Below, in pieces: positions 1-10,286 of a stretch of DNA of 64,000 nucleotides (its first letter is position 1; each line of letters begins with the position of its first letter). This DNA comes from Acinetobacter calcoaceticus (GTDB lineage Bacteria > Pseudomonadota > Gammaproteobacteria > Pseudomonadales > Moraxellaceae). The position numbers and the translations under genes were made by a program. The DNA is taken from contig NZ_SLVJ01000004.1 in the NCBI RefSeq assembly GCF_004345325.1, positions 1 to 64,000 of the forward strand. Reading direction: 5' to 3'. The notes beneath the pieces are model-generated. The model saw only the letters and a list, made by a program, of their open reading frames with translations, ran no database searches and was not told the DNA's origin.

Positions 1-93
1 GAGCATATTGCCTGCTTAGCACTGGTGGGGCAACAATCGAAACAATACGGGACCATATTAGACAATATCGAAAAACAGCAAAGACCTGAATAA
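1..93 (+). CDS. C-terminal end of an unidentified protein (partial)
   Basis: Frame 1 is open from the first base and stops at a TAA at 91-93, giving 30 residues that end in ILDNIEKQQRPE. The tail is polar and probably helical. A strong bidirectional terminator follows about 60 bp later, which fits the real 3' end of a transcription unit. The fragment is too short to assign to a family, and the gene's start lies outside the window. Confidence 0.45.
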   Translation, partial: EHIACLALVGQQSKQYGTILDNIEKQQRPE

Positions 94-155
94 TGAGTGC
101 TATCCATCTAAATCAAAGATTATAGATGGAGAATTTCGCACAATTAGTTAAAAAA

Positions 156-187
156 CCACATCAATGCATCACTGATGTGGTTTTTTT
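156..187. terminator. Bidirectional Rho-independent terminator between the left-edge gene and tyrS
   Basis: An 8-bp GC-containing stem (CCACATCA / TGATGTGG) with a 9-nt loop spans 156-180. It is followed by seven T on the plus strand and preceded by a run of A, so it also works for tyrS read from the other side. Confidence 0.85.
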
Positions 188-230
188 AATGCATGGTGAT
201 GATTGAATCATCACTCAGACTTATTCAATC

Positions 231-1466
<1,236 letters not shown>

Positions 1467-1524
1467 TTATACAAATTCTGCGATATACTAACACTTTTTC
1501 AGCAGAATGCAGGTGAGTATTCAA

Positions 1525-2652
1525 ATGGTCGCAATCTATATTGGGGTAATGACGGGCACCAGCATGGATGGCGTCGATTTTGTCGCGGCATCATTTGACC
1601 CGTTGACAGTACATGCCACATTAACACTTGAATTTGATCCAGAATTACGCAGCGAGCTCATGGCGCTCGCCCTACCCAGCGATAACGAAATCGACCGCAT
1701 GGGCAAAGCAGATGTGGCACTGGCAAAGATGATTGGTCACGGGATAAATCAATTGATTGATACCCATCAACTCGATCGCAGCCAGATTAAAGCCATTGGC
1801 TCACATGGGCAAACCATTCGCCATCGTCCAGAGCATGGCTTTAGTTTGCAGATTGGTGATCCCAACATCATCACTGAAATTACCCAAATCCCGGTCATCT
1901 CGGATTTCCGTCGCCGTGATCTTGCTGCAGGTGGTCAGGGTGCTCCTTTGGTCCCGGCCTTTCACCAAGCGCTGTTCCAACATGACACCATTCACCGTGT
2001 GATCCTCAACTTAGGCGGCATCGCCAATGTCAGCCTGCTGCCAGCGGGGGATACCCAAGGCGTCTATGGCTTTGACACTGGACCGGCGAATATTCTCATG
2101 GATGCATGGTGCCATCGTTATACGGGACAACCCTATGATGAGGGTGGCAACTGGGCCGCCTATGGTCAACCGGTTCGCACCTTGCTCAATCGCCTACAAA
2201 ACCATGATTACTTTGCCAAAGAACCACCGAAAAGTACCGGTCGTGAAGACTTCAATCTTGAATGGCTCGATGAGCAATTGGCTGATTGGCGCAGCGATAT
2301 GGAATACGATGAACTCGAAGATCTACCTGAAAATATCCAAGCCACTTTACTCAAACTGACCACACGTGCGATTAAAAAAGCCATTTATCGCTCACCGCTA
2401 GACACCGGTGAAGTCTATGTTTGTGGGGGTGGCGCCTACAATAGCCACTTGCTCGAGCAATTACGCTGGCGTCTACGCAAACACAATTGGACCGTGCAAT
2501 CCACCCAAGCTTTGGGTATCTCCCCAACATGGGTCGAAGCCACGGCGTTTGCTTGGCTTGCCATGCGCTTTATGCAGCAACAGTCTGGTAATTTACCCGC
2601 TGTAACCGGCGCTGCAGGATTTAGAGTATTGGGCAGCGTGACTTGCGTTTGA
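1525..2652 (+). CDS. anmK: Anhydro-N-acetylmuramic acid kinase
   Basis: AnmK phosphorylates and opens 1,6-anhydro-MurNAc to give MurNAc-6-phosphate during recycling of peptidoglycan turnover products in the cytoplasm. The N-terminal phosphate-binding motif GTSMDGVD is at residues 11-18, and GFDTGPANILMD and VCGGGAYN are the expected sugar-kinase motifs. The 375-residue length fits the family. An AGGTGAG site at 1511-1517 sits 7 nt before the ATG at 1525, so this start is preferred to the ATG at 1507. It is transcribed away from tyrS. Confidence 0.95.
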   Translation: MVAIYIGVMTGTSMDGVDFVAASFDPLTVHATLTLEFDPELRSELMALALPSDNEIDRMGKADVALAKMIGHGINQLIDTHQLDRSQIKAIGSHGQTIRHRPEHGFSLQIGDPNIITEITQIPVISDFRRRDLAAGGQGAPLVPAFHQALFQHDTIHRVILNLGGIANVSLLPAGDTQGVYGFDTGPANILMDAWCHRYTGQPYDEGGNWAAYGQPVRTLLNRLQNHDYFAKEPPKSTGREDFNLEWLDEQLADWRSDMEYDELEDLPENIQATLLKLTTRAIKKAIYRSPLDTGEVYVCGGGAYNSHLLEQLRWRLRKHNWTVQSTQALGISPTWVEATAFAWLAMRFMQQQSGNLPAVTGAAGFRVLGSVTCV

Positions 2653-2721
2653 GCACGATCAAAGCAAGCACAACCCTGTATATCGTCCAGATGATTCATT
2701 TTTGAAAAAGAAGCCCAAGCA

Positions 2722-3351
2722 ATGAAGCAAGAAACCATACACCTCGCGATCTATGACAGCATGGCGGATTGGGAGGTAGGCTATGTGGTTGCACATATCA
2801 ACTCACCTGAATTCCAAAAAGTATCTGGCCGATTTGAAGTAAAAACGGTTGGACTCAACCTTGAGCCTATTCGCAGCAAGGGTGGCTTGCGTATCCTCCC
2901 CGATCTCACTTTAGACATGTTGCAATCTGAACACAGCAGCATGTTGATCTTGCCTGGTGCAGATAGTGCGGCTCAAGGCGGCATTGATGCCTTTGTGCAA
3001 AAGGCCGCTGATTTTCTGGATGCAGATGTTCCGGTTGCGGCAATTTGTGGTGCCACTGCAGCACTTGCCAAATTTGGATTATTGGATCATGTGGCGCACA
3101 CTAGTAATATCAAAATGTTTCTTGAAATGACCGGCTATCAAGGCGCTGCACACTACCAAGAGCAACTGGCTGTAACCGCAGGAAATTTGATTACCGCGAG
3201 TGGCACTGCACCAATTGAATTTGCGATTGAAATTTTCCGGAAACTCGACCTCTACTCGGAAACAACCTTAAAAGCTTGGTATAAATTGTACAAAGACCAA
3301 AAAGCTGAAGGATTCTTTGAATTAATGGCAGCACATGAAGATGCTCACTAA
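2722..3351 (+). CDS. DJ-1/PfpI-family (class I glutamine amidotransferase-like) protein
   Basis: A 209-residue protein of the DJ-1/PfpI superfamily. The start IHLAIYDSMADWEVGY and the nucleophile-elbow segment AAICGATAAL (conserved Cys) match the single-domain YdeA/YoaZ-type members. LILPGADS corresponds to the acidic/strand motif preceding the elbow. Family members include glyoxalases, chaperone-like proteases and proteins with no known reaction, so I give no substrate. It follows anmK by 69 bp on the same strand. Its stop codon overlaps the stop of the convergent fmdB-like gene. Confidence 0.82.
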   Translation: MKQETIHLAIYDSMADWEVGYVVAHINSPEFQKVSGRFEVKTVGLNLEPIRSKGGLRILPDLTLDMLQSEHSSMLILPGADSAAQGGIDAFVQKAADFLDADVPVAAICGATAALAKFGLLDHVAHTSNIKMFLEMTGYQGAAHYQEQLAVTAGNLITASGTAPIEFAIEIFRKLDLYSETTLKAWYKLYKDQKAEGFFELMAAHEDAH

Positions 3352-3644
3352 AGCCCACAGACACTGCAGTTAACCCCTTTGCAGTTATGTAAAACTGAAT
3401 TACGCGCTGCATTTTTATGGGTACCAGGTCCTGTGACTAAAGGCCCTGCCAATTGTTCTGCACTTGACTGGGGCCGCCACTTGGTTTTACTTTGAATCTG
3501 AGCTCGACCCGTCAATAGCGGTTTAGCCAAGATGGTTTGTTTACAATACTGGCATTCAAGCTGCGCCTCACCGATCTGTGCCATCGCCAAGCGTTGCTCA
3601 AATATGCCTTGGCAATGCACACATTGAAAATCATAAAGTGGCAT
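3348..3644 (-). CDS. fmdB: FmdB-family zinc-ribbon protein
   Basis: A 98-residue protein opening MPLYDFQCVHC with CxxC pairs (CVHC and CQYC) that form the FmdB/CxxC_CXXC_SSSS-type zinc ribbon in the first ~35 residues. The rest is low complexity with more cysteines near the C-terminus (CKGVNCSVCGL). I chose the fourth in-frame Met (3644) because the family starts MPLYDF and an AGGA site lies 9 nt upstream. FmdB was named as a putative regulator beside formamidase in Methylophilus, and here it also lies just after an fmdA-type gene. Its exact role is not established. Confidence 0.85.
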   Translation of the reverse strand: MPLYDFQCVHCQGIFEQRLAMAQIGEAQLECQYCKQTILAKPLLTGRAQIQSKTKWRPQSSAEQLAGPLVTGPGTHKNAARNSVLHNCKGVNCSVCGL

Positions 3645-3734
3645 GGGCATCATTCCTATTCTAAATTTATTCTGCGCGACTGCGATTAGATAAAACCATT
3701 ATGCAGTCGCAATATATGTTGAATCAGCACGCAA

Positions 3735-4913
3735 CTAAGGACGTCTACCCCAGTATTTATCTTCATTTAACGCACCTTGTGGCAAGATGTTTTGCTGAAA
3801 AATTTCGGTGGGTAAGGACACAGTACAGGCACAATTTGGAATATCGACAATGCCCCCGATCCGACCTTCAACTGGCGCAGCCGTCAATAACATATAGGCC
3901 TGACTGCCTGAAAAGCCAAAATTTTCCAAGTACTTAATTGCTTTCAAACACGCTTGTCGATAGGCCACAGTCGCATCTAAATAATAGTTGACCCCATTTT
4001 CAACACTAATCCCTTCAAAAGTCAGCCATTGATCATAGTGTGGTCGCACATTGCTGGGAACAAAGATAGGCGAATCAATGTTGTATTTCGCCATTCCCCC
4101 TTTAATTAAATCAAATCCGACTCGTGTTACCCCATCCATCTCAATGGCACCACAAAAACCAATTTCACCATCGCCTTGGGAAAAATGTAAGTCCCCCATC
4201 GAGAACCCAGCACCAGATTGGTAGACTGGAAAATAGATTCGACTCCCTGCAGCCAAGTCTTTGATATCAGTATTTCCCCCATGTTCCCGTGGCGGTACTG
4301 TTCTCGCAGCTTCCTTGGCCATACGATCAAATTCCGCACCGGTTACGCCTCGTAATACCGCTGTACGTGGATCAGGTGGATTTGCCTGACCCTTGGGTAC
4401 CAATAAGGCTTCACGGCGATTCCATTCTGCAAGTAAATCTGCTGAGGGTAAGGTTCCCATTAATCCTGGGTGTTTTAACCCCGCGATACGGACTCCGGGT
4501 ATATGACGAGAAGTGGCGTATAAGCCTTTGAGATCCCAGATTGCCTTGTCTGCTTCTGGAAAATAATCCGCTAAAAATCCACCGCCATTTTCTTTAGCAA
4601 AAACTCCAGAAAAACCCACTGGACTAATGGCTTGGATATCCAACAAATCGATCACCAATAAATCACCAGGCTCAGCACCTTCGACATAAAATGGACCAGT
4701 CAACGGATGAGCTCGGGTTAAATCGACATTTTTGACATCACTAACATCATCGTTATCTTTGATTTGAGCATCTAGAAAATCTAAACTCTCAATCAGAATT
4801 TCCTCACCAGGTTTGACTGATGTTAAAAATGGAATATCTGGGTGCCAGCGGTTGTGCCCGATTTCAGCTTGTTCCGCCAAGGGGACACCGGCTTTGATTT
4901 TAATATGTTGCAT
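3735..4913 (-). CDS. fmdA: Formamidase/acetamidase (FmdA/AmdA family)
   Basis: A 392-residue member of the FmdA_AmdA family, which hydrolyses formamide or acetamide to ammonia and the acid. Family segments visible include GHNRWHPDIP near residue 21, VDLTRAHPLTGPFYVEGAEPGD near 64, REHGGNTDIKDL near 210 and GDLHFSQGDGEIGFCGAIE near 240. No signal peptide is seen, so it acts in the cytoplasm. It lies 169 bp after the alpha/beta-hydrolase gene and 90 bp before fmdB. With amiE upstream, this is the second amidase of a different fold in the same gene run. Whether it prefers formamide or acetamide cannot be read from the sequence. Confidence 0.9.
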   Translation of the reverse strand: MQHIKIKAGVPLAEQAEIGHNRWHPDIPFLTSVKPGEEILIESLDFLDAQIKDNDDVSDVKNVDLTRAHPLTGPFYVEGAEPGDLLVIDLLDIQAISPVGFSGVFAKENGGGFLADYFPEADKAIWDLKGLYATSRHIPGVRIAGLKHPGLMGTLPSADLLAEWNRREALLVPKGQANPPDPRTAVLRGVTGAEFDRMAKEAARTVPPREHGGNTDIKDLAAGSRIYFPVYQSGAGFSMGDLHFSQGDGEIGFCGAIEMDGVTRVGFDLIKGGMAKYNIDSPIFVPSNVRPHYDQWLTFEGISVENGVNYYLDATVAYRQACLKAIKYLENFGFSGSQAYMLLTAAPVEGRIGGIVDIPNCACTVSLPTEIFQQNILPQGALNEDKYWGRRP

Positions 4914-5064
4914 ATACTCTCCAAATTATTATCAGTTTTTCAACAAATCAATCCGTTCAAAGTGCTGTATGAGCAGTTGATTCACATTCAAACTTGTCAT
5001 TTAAAATGCTTGTGATCGTCATTAGGAGAGCAAAAAAAATGCCAAAAAATTCTAAAAATATCGA

Positions 5065-5080
5065 TGACTGTAATCAGTCA
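5065..5080 (-). terminator. Weak hairpin after the hydrolase gene
   Basis: A 6-bp perfect stem (TGACTG / CAGTCA, 4-nt loop) sits three bases after the hydrolase stop. On the minus strand it is followed by an AT-rich stretch without a clean U-run, so it would be a leaky terminator at best. fmdA may be partly co-transcribed with the genes upstream. Confidence 0.35.
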
Positions 5081-5082
5081 AA

Positions 5083-6099
5083 CTAAGCGTCCAACAACTC
5101 CGCCAAAGCCGCATTGATAAATGCCGTGTCTACCGCGTTAATTCCTGCACCGGCAAAATGTCCCCATACCCCTGGGATGACGCGAAATTCGGCATTGGGC
5201 ATTTTAGACACTTCATAGACTTCATCATCGACAGGAAAATACAGATCACGTTCAGCAGGCATCACGATGGCTTTTGCTCTAATCGAGGCCAAAGCTGCCT
5301 CATGATCCCCATTAAATCCAGGTGTGTTACCAACATTGCCATTGCGCCAAGTCCATAACATCGCCAATAAGTTATTGGCATCCCGACCATCGAGGAAGAA
5401 TCCCTCCCAATAACCGACTAGAAAATCCTCTAAACTGGCATAACCCATTTTTTTATACAGTTGTTGCCAGTAGAAGGCCTGACTAAAGCCCCAGCCTGCA
5501 TAAACCCGAGCAGCAGCACGTAATCCTTTGCTGGGTTGCTCTCGGTATTCACCATTTAAAAAAGCGCCATCGGCTTCAATTGCCGCTTTGACCGCATCTA
5601 AAAACACCTTGTTATGTTCACTGGTGCGCGCTGACCCACAAAAGGGCAAAATTTTAGGAACCATCTCAGGATAGCTCACCGCCCACTGAAAACTCTGCCC
5701 TGCACCCATCGACCAACCCAACACGGCGACAAGTTTGCTAATCCCAAAATGCGCAGTCACCAATTGATGCTGAGCCCTGACTTGGTCATAGACCGTCACT
5801 TGAGGGAAATGTGGCCCATCATAAGGTGCTGGGGTATTGGAAGGAGATGAAGACACGCCATTGCCAAACATGTTCGGCACGATAATAAAATACTTGTCTG
5901 GATTAAGTGCTTGATCAGGCCTTATTAACCATTCATTTTCCCAGTGACGACCGGAATACCAGGTCGGATAAACAATGGCATTGGATTTATCCGAATTTAA
6001 GCTCCCATAAGTACGAAAGGCCAGTTTTGCAGGGCGTAACGTTGCGCCTTGCTGTAACACAAAATCATTTATTTCATAAACTTCAAAGTCCTTTGGCAT
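5083..6099 (-). CDS. Alpha/beta hydrolase of the homoserine O-acetyltransferase fold, in the amidase cluster
   Basis: A 338-residue alpha/beta hydrolase resembling MetX-type acyltransferases. The nucleophile elbow is GWSMG with Ser130, and the likely Asp and His are D285 (ERDLYF) and H314 (GHFAG). The N-terminal FVLQQGATLRPAKLAFRTYG segment is typical of the MetX-like group. The start is the ATG at 6099, preceded by GGGAG; the longer frame runs back inside the ATPase gene and is not used. The gene overlaps the ATPase gene end by 17 bp, implying translational coupling. The context suggests a role with amides or the acyl groups released from them, but the substrate is unknown. Confidence 0.8.
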   Translation of the reverse strand: MPKDFEVYEINDFVLQQGATLRPAKLAFRTYGSLNSDKSNAIVYPTWYSGRHWENEWLIRPDQALNPDKYFIIVPNMFGNGVSSSPSNTPAPYDGPHFPQVTVYDQVRAQHQLVTAHFGISKLVAVLGWSMGAGQSFQWAVSYPEMVPKILPFCGSARTSEHNKVFLDAVKAAIEADGAFLNGEYREQPSKGLRAAARVYAGWGFSQAFYWQQLYKKMGYASLEDFLVGYWEGFFLDGRDANNLLAMLWTWRNGNVGNTPGFNGDHEAALASIRAKAIVMPAERDLYFPVDDEVYEVSKMPNAEFRVIPGVWGHFAGAGINAVDTAFINAALAELLDA

Positions 6100-7189
6100 G
6101 ATGATCTCCCTGTGCCAATTGAAAGTGGGAAGCTCCATTTTCCCGTGGCGATGCCACAAATTCCCCCATACGTTCATGCACCTGTATCGCGTCGACTTGA
6201 GGATGTTGCAATATATAGGCAGCAATGATCGGTTCGATTTGAGTCCGAATCTGACGCGCCAGATGTCGCGCCCCATAACGCCCATCATAGTGCTGCTTCA
6301 AATGCTGGAGTACTGCAGCATCAAGACTCACCTCACGGCCTTGTTTGGCGAGGCGTTGATTGAGTTTATCCATTTCGATCTTGACCAAGGCCGGGATCGC
6401 ATCGACTTTGACTCGGCGATAGTGCAAGATCCGATCGATCCGATTCAGGAACTCTGGATCAAACTGTTGCTGCAGGGCATCATCGATCAGGATTTGCTCA
6501 TATTGATCTCGGTTTTTCATTAGGTGCTTGAGTGATAAACGCCAATGCCCCCACTGTTGTTGCAGTGCTTTGGCCCCCACATTGCTGGTCATAAAGATCA
6601 TACAATTACGGAAATCAATGGTTTTGGCCCCTGAACTGAGGGTGAGTTTTCCATTATCCAGCACGTTAAGTAGGCTACGGATCACCTCTTTACTGGCCTT
6701 TTCCAACTCATCAAACAAGATAATGCCTGGTTTACTAAAACTGCCCTGTATCGCATCAATATCAAATAGCGTGGTGCCTTCTTTACTGCCCACATAACCC
6801 GGTGGCGCACCAGTTAATGCAGCAGCATAGTGCTCTTGTGCCAAGGTATTCATATCAATACGACAAAAGGCATCATTGCGACCATGAATCGCCTCACTGA
6901 TCAGGCGCACCGTTTCGGTTTTCCCCACCCCAGTGCTTCCGAGCATGAGCACGACCGCCAATGGTCGCTCAGGGTGATTAAAGTCTGCTTTTACAACCTG
7001 AAGCATTTGCTCAATTTCAGCCAAAGCTGGTGCTTGGCCAACAATACGCTGATTGAGCAATTGCATCACTGCTGCAGGATCAAACTTGAACCGCGATGTT
7101 CGTGCCGCATGTAAGTTACGTTGCGCGTCATAGTGTTGCTTGGCGAGTGTTTCTTGGTTTTGTTCAAGCCGATCACTGGCAAAAGTCAT
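6083..7189 (-). CDS. amiB: AmiB-like AAA+ ATPase (ClpB D2-type) in the amidase operon
   Basis: A 368-residue single-AAA+ protein related to the second ATPase domain of ClpA/ClpB. Walker A is GSTGVGKT at 84-91, Walker B GIILFDELEK at 155-164, the aromatic pore loop GYVG at 131-134, sensor 1 FMTSN, and GARHLAR the sensor-2 region. It lacks the ClpB N-domain, D1 and middle coiled coil, and no IGL/IGF ClpP loop is obvious. P. aeruginosa has a comparable ATPase, AmiB, right after amiE. An AGGAG lies 7 nt before the ATG. It starts 27 bp after amiE. It is probably a dedicated unfoldase or assembly factor for one of the cluster's enzymes (inference). Confidence 0.85.
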   Translation of the reverse strand: MTFASDRLEQNQETLAKQHYDAQRNLHAARTSRFKFDPAAVMQLLNQRIVGQAPALAEIEQMLQVVKADFNHPERPLAVVLMLGSTGVGKTETVRLISEAIHGRNDAFCRIDMNTLAQEHYAAALTGAPPGYVGSKEGTTLFDIDAIQGSFSKPGIILFDELEKASKEVIRSLLNVLDNGKLTLSSGAKTIDFRNCMIFMTSNVGAKALQQQWGHWRLSLKHLMKNRDQYEQILIDDALQQQFDPEFLNRIDRILHYRRVKVDAIPALVKIEMDKLNQRLAKQGREVSLDAAVLQHLKQHYDGRYGARHLARQIRTQIEPIIAAYILQHPQVDAIQVHERMGEFVASPRENGASHFQLAQGDHHAKGL

Positions 7190-7216
7190 CTAGGTACTCC
7201 TGGTCTCAATCCCACT

Positions 7217-8257
7217 TTAAACTTGTTTTTCCAAGCCTTCATTCGGCAAATTTCCGACTGGACACGATGCAACACCGATATGCGTACGGGTGATTTTCTC
7301 GACATTTTCTTGGGCTTTTTTGGCATCCAATATCCAAGTCCGATAAAAATCAAATGGGCAATCCGCCAACCCTTTGTCCCCATCACCATCATTAAACACG
7401 CCGGTATAACCACGATGTAGCAGTTTAAATAAATGGTTTTGCGCTTGATCATTTTGTCGTGCATCACGAATTTCTGAAACCGACAATTGGCCGTATTGGA
7501 TGCCCATTTCTTCGGTACCGCATTCACCCAAAGTACGTCCATCAAAACCCACAATGGCAGAATGACCGAAATAGGTATAAACCCCATCAAAGCCTGTCCC
7601 ATTGGCGACCGCCACATAGACGTTATTGGCCCAAGCCATGGTTTTAGACATCAATACTTGTTGATCACAAGCAGGATACATATAGCCTTGGCAACGGATG
7701 ATTAACTCAGCCCCTTTCATGGCACAGTCACGCCAGATTTCTGGATAATTACCATCATCACAAATGATCAAGGAGAGCTTCATGCCCTTTGGCCCTTCTG
7801 TGACATAGGTGCTATCGCCTGGACACCAACCTTCAATCGGACACCACGGGATCACCTTACGGTATTTCTGTACGATTTCACCTTGATTGTTGATCAATAT
7901 CAATGTGTTGTATGGAGACTTCTGCGGATGCTGCTCATGACGTTCACCCGTAATCGAAAATACCCCCCAGACATTGGCCTTTTGGCATGCTGCTGAAAAT
8001 ATTGCGGTTTCATCGCCTGGAATGCTGGCAGCCGTTTCCATCATTTCATCACGGTCATACATAATGCCCATGGTGCTGTATTCAGGGAAAATCACCAGAT
8101 CCATGCCAGGTAGACCTTGTTTCATACCGATGAGCATATCGGCTATTTTTTTCGCATTTTCAAGCACTTCAGCTTTGGTATGTAAGCGTGGAATCTTGTA
8201 ATTCACCACGGCCACGCCGACGGTATCTGGACTACTCGTAATATCACCATGTCTCAT
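7217..8257 (-). CDS. amiE: Aliphatic amidase
   Basis: A 346-residue nitrilase-superfamily amidase that hydrolyses short aliphatic amides (acetamide, propionamide) to the acid and ammonia. The catalytic triad of the P. aeruginosa enzyme is present at the same numbering: Glu59 (FPEY), Lys134 (YRKVIPWCP) and Cys166 (LIICDDGN). Length and N-terminus ([17 protein letters not shown]) also match, so it is full length. An AAGGA site lies 8 nt before the ATG. It is the first gene of the amide cluster. The AmiC sensor, AmiR antiterminator and AmiS channel that accompany it in Pseudomonas are absent here. Confidence 0.96.
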   Translation of the reverse strand: MRHGDITSSPDTVGVAVVNYKIPRLHTKAEVLENAKKIADMLIGMKQGLPGMDLVIFPEYSTMGIMYDRDEMMETAASIPGDETAIFSAACQKANVWGVFSITGERHEQHPQKSPYNTLILINNQGEIVQKYRKVIPWCPIEGWCPGDSTYVTEGPKGMKLSLIICDDGNYPEIWRDCAMKGAELIIRCQGYMYPACDQQVLMSKTMAWANNVYVAVANGTGFDGVYTYFGHSAIVGFDGRTLGECGTEEMGIQYGQLSVSEIRDARQNDQAQNHLFKLLHRGYTGVFNDGDGDKGLADCPFDFYRTWILDAKKAQENVEKITRTHIGVASCPVGNLPNEGLEKQV

Positions 8258-8632
8258 TTTTATTGTCCTTTAGATTCATTATAAAATTTGGGCTTTGCAA
8301 TCTGTGGCTAGGATGTCGCATCATGATCGCATTCAAAGATCGACCTATTGATTAGACAAACTACACTGTCATTCTTTAATCCTGTTTAGGGGGGCGAGTC
8401 AATATCATTAAAATATTTATCACAATTCTTTCCAATGGGTTTATTGCTCTATTGCTCAAACCTCATGAATCACTTGGCATTTAGCACTCAAACCCTTGAG
8501 GCAATCGATTTTATTTTCTTATATTTAAGTTAAATTAAATACTGCATGTGACCAAGCAAAATTCCAGCCAAAAAAAATCCCCAATCGAGTTGGGGATTTA
8601 AAGTATCTAAATTGGTGGTGAAGCGAAGTCAC
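8258..8632. other. Gene-free stretch between amiE and erpA (amiE leader region)
   Basis: It holds the erpA terminator at its right end and presumably the amiE promoter and leader. A plausible sigma-54 -24/-12 pair was looked for upstream of amiE and not found. I see no leader hairpin comparable to the AmiR antitermination leader. Confidence 0.5.
8571..8600 (-). terminator. Rho-independent terminator after erpA
   Basis: A 10-bp stem (AAATCCCCAA / TTGGGGATTT) with a 5-nt loop lies about 30 bp past the erpA stop, followed on the minus strand by a seven-base U-run. Confidence 0.9.
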
Positions 8633-8968
8633 TTAGACCGAAAATGATGATCCGCAGCCACAAGTGGTGGTTGCATTTGGATTATCAATAATAAATCGTG
8701 AACCTTCTAGGCCTTCGATATAATCCACTTTAGAACCGACCAAGTATTGATAGCTTAGTGAGTCGACCAATAGGGTCACATCACCATTTTCAAATTTTGC
8801 ATCGTCTTCATTGACACTTTCAGCAAAATTAAATCCGTATGAAAAACCTGAACATCCACCACCGGTCACATAGACGCGTAACATCAGTTCCTGATTGCCT
8901 TCGCTGTCGCGAAGTTGACGAACTTTATTCGCTGCACTATCAGTCATTTCAAGAGCTTGGACATTCAT
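8633..8968 (-). CDS. erpA: Iron-sulfur cluster insertion protein ErpA
   Basis: A 111-residue A-type carrier that delivers Fe-S clusters to apo-proteins such as those of isoprenoid synthesis. The three cluster ligands are present: Cys39 in GGGCSGF, and Cys103 and Cys105 in TCGCGSSF. It is cytosolic. A GAGGA site precedes the ATG. It is a single-gene unit with its own terminator. Confidence 0.95.
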   Translation of the reverse strand: MNVQALEMTDSAANKVRQLRDSEGNQELMLRVYVTGGGCSGFSYGFNFAESVNEDDAKFENGDVTLLVDSLSYQYLVGSKVDYIEGLEGSRFIIDNPNATTTCGCGSSFSV

Positions 8969-9111
8969 GATGGGTCATTCCTCAGACGATTCAGATGGCT
9001 AGAAACTTTGCACTGGATTAGCCAGGATCTAGCAGAGTCAATTGGCCGAAGTATAACATACTCAATATCTGCTCAGTGCCATAACTTTTAAGCACATCGA
9101 TGCCATCATGA

Positions 9112-10116
9112 CTATTTATAATTCTCATCTTGCAGACTGCATTCAAAATTACTTGGGCTTTGTTTACAACGGAACTGCCACAGTAATTTCATCATCTGCT
9201 TGTTGTATACCCCTTGTTTGGTCAAATTGATCCGTGATTCACGCATCATTTTTTGATAACCGGGTTGATCTGCTGCCGCGACATTCATCCAATATTTGGC
9301 GGGTATTTCCGCTTTCATCTTGCCCAAAATGCTCACAGCACGCGGCAATTGTGACTTGATCCAATCACGGGACTTTTGCCCATAGCCCGCAGGAAACTTA
9401 TCTGGGCGGATGATGACATTACCTGTGACTTGCAAGATCGGATAATTCACGATAGCACCTTTAGTCCCTAAACCTTTATGCAACTCGAGTGGTTTAAATG
9501 CTGCAGCGGGGGCACCGATGATATCCACCTGACCATTGTTAAATTTACTGCCAAAGTTGGTCACATCGGCACTGACGGCTTGTGCACCGATCTGCTGCAC
9601 CATGATTTTTTGTGCTTGGTCATAATCCAGTACGGCTATTTTCTTCCCTGCAGCCTTGGCAACTGTATTGATACTGCGGTCATTCACCATCAGATAGGCA
9701 TCCCCAATCGGCACCACACCTGCGACCTCATACTTACCACTGCTCATATATTTGGCAAAGGCAGGATTGGCCAAGCCCTGCATGATTTTAATCGCTAAAT
9801 TAAGATCAGGAATGGCGCCCACCGCATCGAGTGAGCCAGTAAAACTGTTAAATTGTCGACCACGCAGTCCTGTGATACTCACCGCATCACATTTTCCAGC
9901 TTTAAAGTCTTCAGCAATCACCGCTTCGTTCTGGCCGACTCTCAGCTCGATATCCGCGCCCCAATTTTTGGCCGCCAATTGATAATCTTTCATTAAGTTA
10001 TAGACATCGCCATTCTTACCCACCAAGTCGAACACACACAGAACTTGTTTAGCTTGGGTTGCTGCGCTTGCAGCCATCAATCCTGCGGCGAGAAAAAGTG
10101 TATGAGACCATTGCAT
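9112..10116 (-). CDS. Exported putative solute-binding protein, DUF6091/AdeT-like (copy 1)
   Basis: A 334-residue protein with a signal peptide (MQWSHTLFLAAGLMAASAATQAKQ) followed by CVFDLVGKNG. It resembles TRAP/TctC-type binding proteins in size and style and is the tandem paralogue of the next gene upstream. Shared segments include NEAVIAEDFKAGKCDAV, FNGQ/NNGQVD and RPDKFPAGYGQKSRDW. The start at 10116 has AAGGAAGG upstream; the longer frame adds 56 residues ahead of a signal peptide and is rejected. Related Acinetobacter proteins have been called AdeT efflux components, but this sequence shows one secretion signal and no multi-span membrane domain. The ligand is unknown. Confidence 0.75.
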   Translation of the reverse strand: MQWSHTLFLAAGLMAASAATQAKQVLCVFDLVGKNGDVYNLMKDYQLAAKNWGADIELRVGQNEAVIAEDFKAGKCDAVSITGLRGRQFNSFTGSLDAVGAIPDLNLAIKIMQGLANPAFAKYMSSGKYEVAGVVPIGDAYLMVNDRSINTVAKAAGKKIAVLDYDQAQKIMVQQIGAQAVSADVTNFGSKFNNGQVDIIGAPAAAFKPLELHKGLGTKGAIVNYPILQVTGNVIIRPDKFPAGYGQKSRDWIKSQLPRAVSILGKMKAEIPAKYWMNVAAADQPGYQKMMRESRINLTKQGVYNKQMMKLLWQFRCKQSPSNFECSLQDENYK

Positions 10117-10242
10117 GGGATTTACCTTCCTTGATAATTTGTTATTTAGCTCAAACAGTTTGTATAAAATACGATCCATTTCAAAGAATACGTGTTTTAT
10201 TCGACTTGACCTATGGCTGAAGTGACCAGTCTTAGGCTCAAA

Positions 10243-10270
10243 AAAAGTCCAGCAGATTTGCTGGACTTTT
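10243..10270 (-). terminator. Rho-independent terminator between the two DUF6091 genes
   Basis: A perfect 12-bp stem (AAAAGTCCAGCA / TGCTGGACTTTT, 4-nt loop) begins 17 bp after the copy 2 stop and is followed by U residues on the minus strand. The two paralogues are therefore probably transcribed separately or with attenuation between them. Confidence 0.88.
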
Positions 10271-10286
10271 CCTTTGTATATCAAAC

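Noticed and set aside
6098..6523. Plus-strand open frame of 141 codons opposite the AmiB-like ATPase and hydrolase genes
   Set aside because: It lies wholly opposite well-supported coding sequence, has no ribosome site and no family-like pattern.
8258..8632. Possible sigma-54 promoter upstream of amiE
   Set aside because: The best candidate (TGCAA ... TGGCTA) has the wrong spacing and lacks the GG/GC pair.
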